In this document: one piece after another, positions 47,501 to 56,500 of the stretch
Layout of the letters: each line of letters begins with the position of its first letter
How positions within the stretch are numbered: the stretch's first letter is position 1
NCBI GenBank assembly: GCA_014706295.1
Contig: JACSVZ010000007.1
Span: 3,109,699-3,173,698, forward strand
Direction of reading: 5' to 3'
DNA from: Lycocorax pyrrhopterus obiensis
Lineage: Eukaryota; Chordata; Aves; Passeriformes; Paradisaeidae
Length of the DNA: 64,000 bases
Notes under the pieces: model-generated
Told to the model about the DNA's origin: nothing
Databases searched by the model: none
The model's input: the letters and a program-made list of their open reading frames with translations, nothing else
Program-made: the position numbers and the translations under genes

Positions 47501-50500
47501 GATGTCATTGAAATCATCCAGTCAGGTTTTCCACATTACTTTCTTTTGGCAAGTCTTAAAAATATTTATTATTTAATATTTTAAAAGCATCTCTGTTTCT
47601 CTCTCTCTCATGCACATGGTAAATGGGCTAAGGGAAATCACAGCTTTACCAAGGCCAAAATGCTAGCACAACAGAAACGACACAACTTTCATCTCCTTAC
47701 AGCAAGAGTCACTATCCTGCTTGAGAGCAGCCCTGGAAATTTCAGCTCTATGGTGGGACAACTTCATCTTGCCACAAAGCAGCACCTGAAGGCAGCCCTA
47801 TATTTAGACTGTCAAGGGAGTACCCATCCATCCCTTCAATCTGAGTGGAAATGGTTACAGAGACCTGGTCAGAAAGTCCATCCGTTGCCACTGAGCCAAG
47901 GTACATCACCATTAATTAGAGCTCTTTCTCCAAAAGGCAGCGGGCTGCAAAAGAGATTCACCCACAAAGGCAGTAATAAATAGACAATTGTAAAGTGTCC
48001 TGCCATGCTATAAGGCCACAAAAAATCTTTATTTGCTATCTCTTACTTTTCAAGGCACAGAAACAGCAGCAGGCATCATCTGAAGTGGGATGAAAATGTG
48101 TATCACACTGACCACAAGTTTTTCTGCTAACTCAATCCTGACACCCCTTGTTTGTAGACTCTGCCAAGGACTGCAGGTATCTGGAATAAGTGCATCTGAG
48201 TTAAACCTTGGAGGTTTCTGCAGTGGAGTCACAGCTGTAATGTATGGCTACAGGAGGTATCTTTCTTCTAGGTGGGCAATCTTGTAATTGCTTAGCATTG
48301 AATGTTGTAGTCTTCTATTTTTACTTTAAAAATAAAAATTGAATGTTTTAATGGCAAATTTGGACAAATTCAAATTTACAGAATCAATTTCAGCATAGCA
48401 GGATACCAGAGTAGGACACATGGAGAACAAAATACTTCTGCTAGCCTGTCATACTGATGTGAGCAATACCCTTTAATCATTATTTTAAGTGACACAGTAA
48501 ATAATCTCCAGATGTGGAGGACATCTTACTGTTATTACAGACACCAGGATACAATGTGGCTGAAGACTAGCCCTTCATGGTGTCTCATTCCCAGAGTACA
48601 CAGCAAGCCTAGTTTCTTGCACTGAAGCTGAAGCTAATACTGTTTTCTATCTTTTGGGAAATTAAAACTTTTGCAATTATGTGTCTGGCAACCCAGCTGC
48701 ATGTTAACCAAGCCAAGTTAATCACTGGTGGCACTCCAAAAATCAGGGAGGGTGTCCCAAGGATACATTTTTGCCTGTAACAATTAAAACCATCACTCTT
48801 ATTATGACAGAATGCAATAAAACTTCTTGGAAACCTCTCTCTTTGTCTTGCATCCCAAATGGTAGTTAACCTTAGGACACTTGAGCAAAGAGTTTCATCT
48901 CCTTCTGTCCACCTGAAGGTCTTACGCTCACACAGAAAATGTTTTTGCTGTGGATTTTGGGTTGGTTTTTCTTTTCCTCTTGGTGGTATTCTGGGATGCT
49001 TCTAACCTTTTGTCTATCTTGTCTCTGATAAAAATATAATGGCTGCTTTCTCCACAGATCAAATTCAAATAGTGACACACACTGCAATCCTGACATGTCA
49101 TAATAAAACACCTGATTCATTATTTTTATTTCTACGTTAGCTGCTTTGTCTCAAGACCCAAGACTCCTATTTCAAGGTTTAGTCAAGCCAGAACCTTCCA
49201 TATCCATCACTGTTCCTCTGCCCAGCCAACAATTTCTTTTAGCTATCCAACTTTTACATACCTATTTTCATCCCACTGGAAAACATTCCACTACTTCTCC
49301 ACCTGTAGTTTTGCATACTCAACTTTTTGTGCTGTCTTACATTGAAGTATTCTACTATCTTTACATGCCTGTCCCTAACTTCCACTTTTTCTGGGTTCTC
49401 TGTGTTTCCCAAACACAAACTTGAATTTTACTTTAAGTTCTCCCACAACAGAAGTAGTCTTTGAAAATGCCTCACAGATAACTTAATCCATGATGCCCAG
49501 CAAGTGTTTACTTAAACCCAAAAAAGAGCTTCAGTTTCCATCTGTGCCAAAATAGCAGTCACTTTGGAACAGAATACTGTTTTTCTTAACAGATGATGCA
49601 TATTTATGTGCTACAATTTATTAATCAAGATTGGAACTCTACAGGAGTGGTACAGTCATTTGCAGGAAAATACAGGGTTTCGCTACATCCCTCATGCCGG
49701 GGTGGCTGCCCTGCCTGGTCAGGGCACATGCCTCTGCAGACAGCTCCTACCCAAGACAGGCAGCTGCAGAAAGGGAGGAACTGGTAAATGGAAGCTATGT
49801 TTCCAGACTGAACTTGGCTTTGCTTATCTATGAGTAGCAAACAGCCCCTTTGGGGCTTTTTTCAGCTGCAGCCTGTTGACCTGCTGGAAGCCAATCTACT
49901 GCCTAAAAGTTACTCCAAATTCCTCCACACCAATTTAATAAAACTAAATGGATACTTTATTCCGCTGCTGCTAATGGAAAACGCATTTGTCTCCTCCTTT
50001 TCTTGCAGTAGTTTTAGTATTATACATATAACCTCAACCGTTATTTATAAAATTTTGAGTACGTACACCAAGACACATCATGACTGAAGAAAGAGGACTG
50101 TAACTACAACCAGCACTGAAACTACACCAACTCCACTTCTTGTCATGATCTTTTCCCTTTCCAGCATTTACAGCTTTCCCAAAGTTATACTGAACTTTAA
50201 GATAATTACTTGTTTTCAAAATGCACTTCGGGTCTAAAAATCTAAAATATCTAAGTAAACTAAACAGACTGATTTAAAAGTCTAAAGCTCATTCGTAAGT
50301 TCTATAGTTAAATTGTCACCAAGAGTCACCAGCATCTACCACAAGACAAAATATGCTCTATAATAATGTTTTTTATGGACTATCAAAGATTTTTTTTTTA
50401 ACAGGAAAATAAATTACTATGGATTTTCAGGAAAGCAAGCACTCACAACCATGCAAAATATGCTCTATCCTTTCATTTTCAAGCAGTATCTGTATTAGGG

Positions 50501-53500
50501 CAAGACCTCCTGTAAGTAGAACCCACAGGCTGCAACACATGCACCGAAAGACATAATATAAAACAATTATTATACACTACAAGTTGTTGAAACAAGCAGC
50601 CTTTGTAATCTCAACTAGTATTCTGCAGCAAAAAAACTCACAAGTTTGGATAAATTTTTTAGCATGGACATACATGTCATAAACATAAGCAATAATATCA
50701 TGGTGTCTTGAAATCTGGTTAAAACATAGTCTACAGCAGAAATGCTGAGCTGTTGCAGAAAACAATTTTGATTCTTCTCACCTCCAAAGCAAAATGCAGA
50801 ATATATTTTATAAAATACATTCTCTTCTCTCTACTTGCCTTTGCACATCTTGTACTATGTTGTGGTAACTTTCCTTTGTTTTACCACAGGCCAGATAGAC
50901 CTTTCCCTTGATAGCTATCTCAACACTCAGGTAATAATGCATTTTACTTACTTAGTATGTACAGCAGAGACACAGAGATGAAAGCCATCGAGTTTGTTTT
51001 GATCAACTGGGATGCAACAACTCAATTAACTACAGATTTGTGCTTTTAGCAGATAGTGCTATTAGGATGCTCAGAAGGTTTCCAAGATCATGAAATATGT
51101 TAACGGTCAGACATGAGAGGATGAAAAAACTGCTGCTGATACAGTAAATCCTCAGAGTTGCTTTGGTCTATTCATACAGCCTTGTCTCTTGTCCTGGCAT
51201 TTATTGGCCATCCAGGCATGGGATCTTTGAATGACCATGCATCTAGCAAGTGACACTGCAAAACGGGGAAGTGGATTAAGTCTAGGTATATTTGGCAATT
51301 AAACTTCTGTTACTGGTTTTCTAACCACTTCAGATACATACTGGGTAAATGCAAGACCCAGGTTCTGCAGACACCTTCACAATGAATGACCTTGGAGAAA
51401 TTGAGGTAATTTTCAGTATGATTCTTTGATTCAGTTTACATTGACTGTTAACTTTCTTCCAGCTGAAATAAAAGCAAATATTTTAACAGAATCACCTAGA
51501 ATTTTACTTTTATATAAGAAGGGCAGGAAAAAGAACTTTACCAGAGTCTGGTTACTATTTCTGTGCCAGGACATCTGCCAAGGCTAATTAGGCAAGAGTA
51601 CCTCTGTACTAACACAAAAATACAAAGTACAAATATCCAAGCACAGGGGAGGAAAGGAAGTAAAAGAATGACATCACCATGTCTTCTTACGGTAACATAC
51701 AGCATCATACCATAAACTATGATGACAGAATATACTCAATTACTTTCTCAGAGGCATTTACCTTCAATATACAGGATTAATTTTTTCTCCTTTTTTGTCT
51801 AAGGTTTTTGTAGAGCTCATGTGATGACTCTTGAGACTCCAGCCTCGAATTGGCTACCTGATCACTCACACGCATACATCTTTTGTTCCATACTCCAACT
51901 TCTGAAACCGTAAGGAGGAGGAGGACTGCGTGGTACAAGCACTATTTGGAGAACTGTACTTGGAGACACAGCTTGAGAGCTTCTCAAGCTACTGCTCAGC
52001 CTCCAGAAGCTTCTTATCTGATTTATACCTTCAGACAGCCCCAACCTGGCAACTGAGGCAGCATAATAAATAAGGCTTGTAAGACTGGTCTTGAAGTATA
52101 ACGCTGCGAAGTTCAGCCTTTAGGCCATTTAGCTAAGCCAGCTTCTGTGTGTGTGCATGTGAACAGAACACTGAAACTCAAAAAAATGACAGGTAAGGAA
52201 AAAGTTTCGTTGTTCTCTAAAGAACTTGCAGCAGAATAACCAGTTTTGGGATCCTTATACACAACCATGCCAACTTTGGAAATTAACATGTAGAAACAGA
52301 AACTGGAAAGAAAGAAAGAAACTTCCTCATCTTCTAAAAAACAATGGAATTTACTCAACCTACTAGCATCTATCCCCACAAATAGGAAAAAACATGCAAC
52401 TGTCAAGCAGAGCGAGAACCTTCTAAGCTTCAGAAATATTATTCTTGTATCAGCATGATTGAAACTCATCCAGAATCAAATTGATTTAGGACTCACAGAG
52501 ATAAGAAAACACTAATTAAACACAGGTTGGCCAACATGTTTTTAAACATCATTTAGCATTTAATGCAGACCAAGTAAGTGATGTTTAAAAATATCTTAGC
52601 TGACTGTGGTTAATTCTGCTTGGGAGTCTTTGCCTAAAGGTTTGTCTTGACTAGAATTTGAAGGTGCAAGTTACAACACGCTGATGCTTTCTAAAGCTCC
52701 AGTGCACACAAGGCAGCAAACATTTCTAATGTGAGCTGGCTGGTCAAGTTGTTAGGCTTTTAACTTGATACCACACGAGAAACCTACACCTTGCATTTTT
52801 TCATTTAAACTTCACCTCTTGGAATTCAGGCTGGAGCAACTGAGGAAATCACCTCCTCCAGCTGTTCAAATATTCGGAGCTGGTAGATCAATGAAGGGCA
52901 CTCGTTGGCTTCCAACGCAACATCCATATGGCTATTTTTGAAAGACCAACAGCCAGTATCTACACTGGCTGCTTTTGTAAAAAAAGTAGCTGAAGAAAGA
53001 TCTCTGCCTGTTCCTCAGACTCTGCCGGTGGGGCTGAATGGACAAAGATGGGGCAGTAATGTCTCCAATCATGCCAGCCTAATTTACAAGACAATGTTTA
53101 ACCACCGTTTTAGTTATCACATGTGAGCTAGCACAAGGCATCAGGACAACATGAAGATTCATCCTTACATTCTCTACTCAAAACAAGTCCTTCATCTCCA
53201 GCTTCTAACTATAAACCTTGGGACTTCTCACGTATATGAAAGAGAAAAGAATTGCACCATCTCATCAACATTTGCACACTACCTTGAAAATACTGCTTTT
53301 AAAAGGCCTAGCACTGAAGGACAAAGCAAGTCTTTCCATCAAGTGTTCCACAGCCAGGTGAGGAAAGACACAGCATCCTAAACTAACAGCTCAACCTTGG
53401 CATAACTCCAAGACGTCTTATTCATAAAACTCAAGTAATAAAAAAGACATGATACTCCCCCTCCCTGCCCAAAGATAATACAACTTGGTGCTGATGGAGA

Positions 53501-56500
53501 AGTTAGAAGGAAGAGTACCATCTAAATTACACACTGAAACAAATACTACAAAAACAAGCAGCTGTGGCATTTCAGCCAGGTGGTCATCTTCAGCTGCAGT
53601 CAAAAGGGAAAATAACTCTAGACATTTCCCTTGCAGATACTTCCTGATTACAACCTTATGGCAAAAACCTACCTCATTTTCACTGCTAGTATACATTTTA
53701 ATTATTCCCTATGTTCCTAAAATATACTTTGTCAATTAAAAGCCATGATCAGAGACTCTGGCCAGGGAGGGAAGATGAGGAGCCATTTAAGAAAGACCTC
53801 TTAAGAGTTGTAATCAACGTGGATATAATTAAATAGTCAAGCAAATACTCAGTTGCACTATTTCTTTTCTTGCAAAAATTAGTTGCATGTGTGTGGTCTC
53901 TTGTTCACTGTTTATTCATCTCTCAAAGAACGGATTAGCATTGTGTTTCAGATAAGAGAAAGCTTTTATTGATCTAAGTCCTCCTTTTATTTCCCCAGCC
54001 ATTTTCAACCAGCCATTAAATAAAATCCGTAAGAAAGTTTCGCCCTTGCCTGATTATCTGAAGGTAGTGTCACAGGAGAGAGATTATTTCATATCATGTA
54101 TGAGCAAAAAACAAAACCACAACAGACCTTGGTATCAGTACACATCTAGAAATTAATCGAGTACTCATGTCTGTTGCTGCTTTCAGGAAGCATTATTTTC
54201 CTTGCAGTATTACTGGGTGTGATATGGTTTTTATACCCACCAGTTGAAGAGTAGAGAGCACCCTCCCTAACCCTTGCTGGAGAAGGTCAGGGCCCTGCCC
54301 CAAGGCAGACTGGTTGGGAAATTACCTGTGCTCCCCTTTGGACAATCACATCCTTCTGTCACAAGTAACCTACAGAGAGACATGGAACAGATTGCAGTCC
54401 TCTGCTTCTCACATGGACCAGCAGCCAGACAGCTAAAAGCTTATAATCTAAATCTTGCCCATGAGTGCAGGACAAGTAAGATGACAACATTCTAAAGGGT
54501 TAAAAGTGGAAATCAAAACAAGCTTAAAAGGTCATTAAGTCAAAGATACTTCTGCTTTATTGGAGTAGTTCAAGTTTCTGAAGACAGACTAAAAACTGGC
54601 CAAGAATAAAAATAATTTTGATTTTGCCTTCCTCAGTAAGAAGCTGCCTTTTTAATTAATCTAGCAGATCATTCACAAATAGAGTGTAAAATTCTTCAAA
54701 CTACTTTAGATAACTTTAAATATGAGAAGGGACTGCCACCTTTTAAAAGGCCATCAAAACATAACACAACCTGGATATTCTAGTTAAAAATTCACACTGG
54801 AAAATGGTTTCTACTTTCTAAAAACACTGCATTATCAGTTATATTTTCCTCTTCTAGCTTTCTATAAATACTTCAAGGTGTGGTTAGAAAACCATGGCCA
54901 AGTTCTTCAAGAATTTTTAGTTTCCATATCATGTTCAGGGCTGCAGCATATTTACGTTAGCATTTTCTGAAGAATACACATCATTAACTGCTAAGGCAAA
55001 ACCCTTGGTGGTCTGCTTCTCCCTGACTCTGACCATTGCCATTTCAATAGTTTGCAAATTACTTCCAGATGGGTATCAGTTACACAGACATGGAGAATTT
55101 TTATAACATTTATAAATAGTGCTAGAATCCTGTAGACATATGGTAAGTGTGCTATGTAGTGACATGCATGACGAGGCTGTGAATGAGGGTACACGGAGCA
55201 CTCAACCCAATAGGCAGATTCTGCCCATGGACAAGTCGAAATCCCTTTGCTTGTACCTGTGAATAACAGTCCGATAGGACACTACCTCAAAGTTATAAAA
55301 TCCCAGATTATTCCTGCAAATTTGATACTTTGCTGGGGAGTCAGCTGCCTAAACATGGCCATTTAGTGCCATTTCAGACATCCTCTTCCACCTGGCATCA
55401 ACTGCCATTCACAGCACCCACTGGTTTCCCATCTGTGTCAGACCTGTCAGTCTGGTGTGGGTGTCTTGGATAACCCAGAACATCTAAAAACAGCCTGGGA
55501 TGCATATTTGAAGCACCCGATTTGCTTCCTCTTTGGTGACGCAGAAGGCACTTTTGAATCGAGCAGCCAGCTGTTCCAAGTCTGGTACTCTGCTTCTTTC
55601 ACTAGTGCTCATTTTAGGATTCGGAAAATGATCCTCTGAAGTCTCTCCAGACTACCAAATAATTCATTTCATTGAAGAAATGACAACTCCCATTTTAAGT
55701 GGCTCCTACTGCACTTTTTAATCTCAGCCTCTCCATACATGCAACTCAGTTGCCTCAATAATACATTCTAATTGCCTCCCATTCCCATTCAATTAAATTC
55801 TATGACACTATTTTGCAACATTAATTAGCAAACTCTGCCAAGGGCTAATTGAACACAGCATTTGACAATGGCAGGGCTAAGGCATGGTATGAAGATAAAG
55901 GTGTCTGGGGCTGTCTTCTTGATGGAGACCTACTAGAGTCCACGCTGGTGTGGGTACTTACTGCATTCCCATTAATTTGTGGGATTTTCATTTGCTTTAG
56001 ACACGTAATTCTTGGGAGAACTTCTCAATGAAAAGTCACTTCTAGCACAGATTCCAACACCACTTTAAGTCTTTCCTTTAAATTATTTTTCTTTGGCATA
56101 GAGACTAACTCCCAGGTTTGTGTGCTGAAAAAGCAACTTTGCTAGTGCTTGGCAGTCAGAATTTGGATCTGTTCAACTATAAATAAAAGCCAGGAAGAAA
56201 CTCTGACAATCATAGAAAGGAAAAATTGTGGTTGTACAGTAGGAAGTATGAGACTTCAGTTGTTCCTGTTCATAACCAGCAAAAATAAAGAATGAAATAT
56301 TTTTGTACCCTATCCCACAGAGAAGAAGGAACAGGGAGAACAAAGCAGAAACATGTCATATCTGTGCTGGTCATTTCTATTAAGGAGGAAAGCTGCTTTT
56401 GTTTGAAACTGCTTTATTATATTCCCATCTAAGAACCACTTGAAACAAGGGAATCTGGAGTTGACTGGTGGTTTGGTTTTTTTTTCCCCAGAAGCTGCTT

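Noticed and set aside
52113..52469. 118-codon minus-strand open frame in LGR4 intron 2
   Set aside because: Low-complexity, phenylalanine- and leucine-rich translation of T-rich DNA; no repeat-domain character and no required exon is missing between exons 2 and 3.
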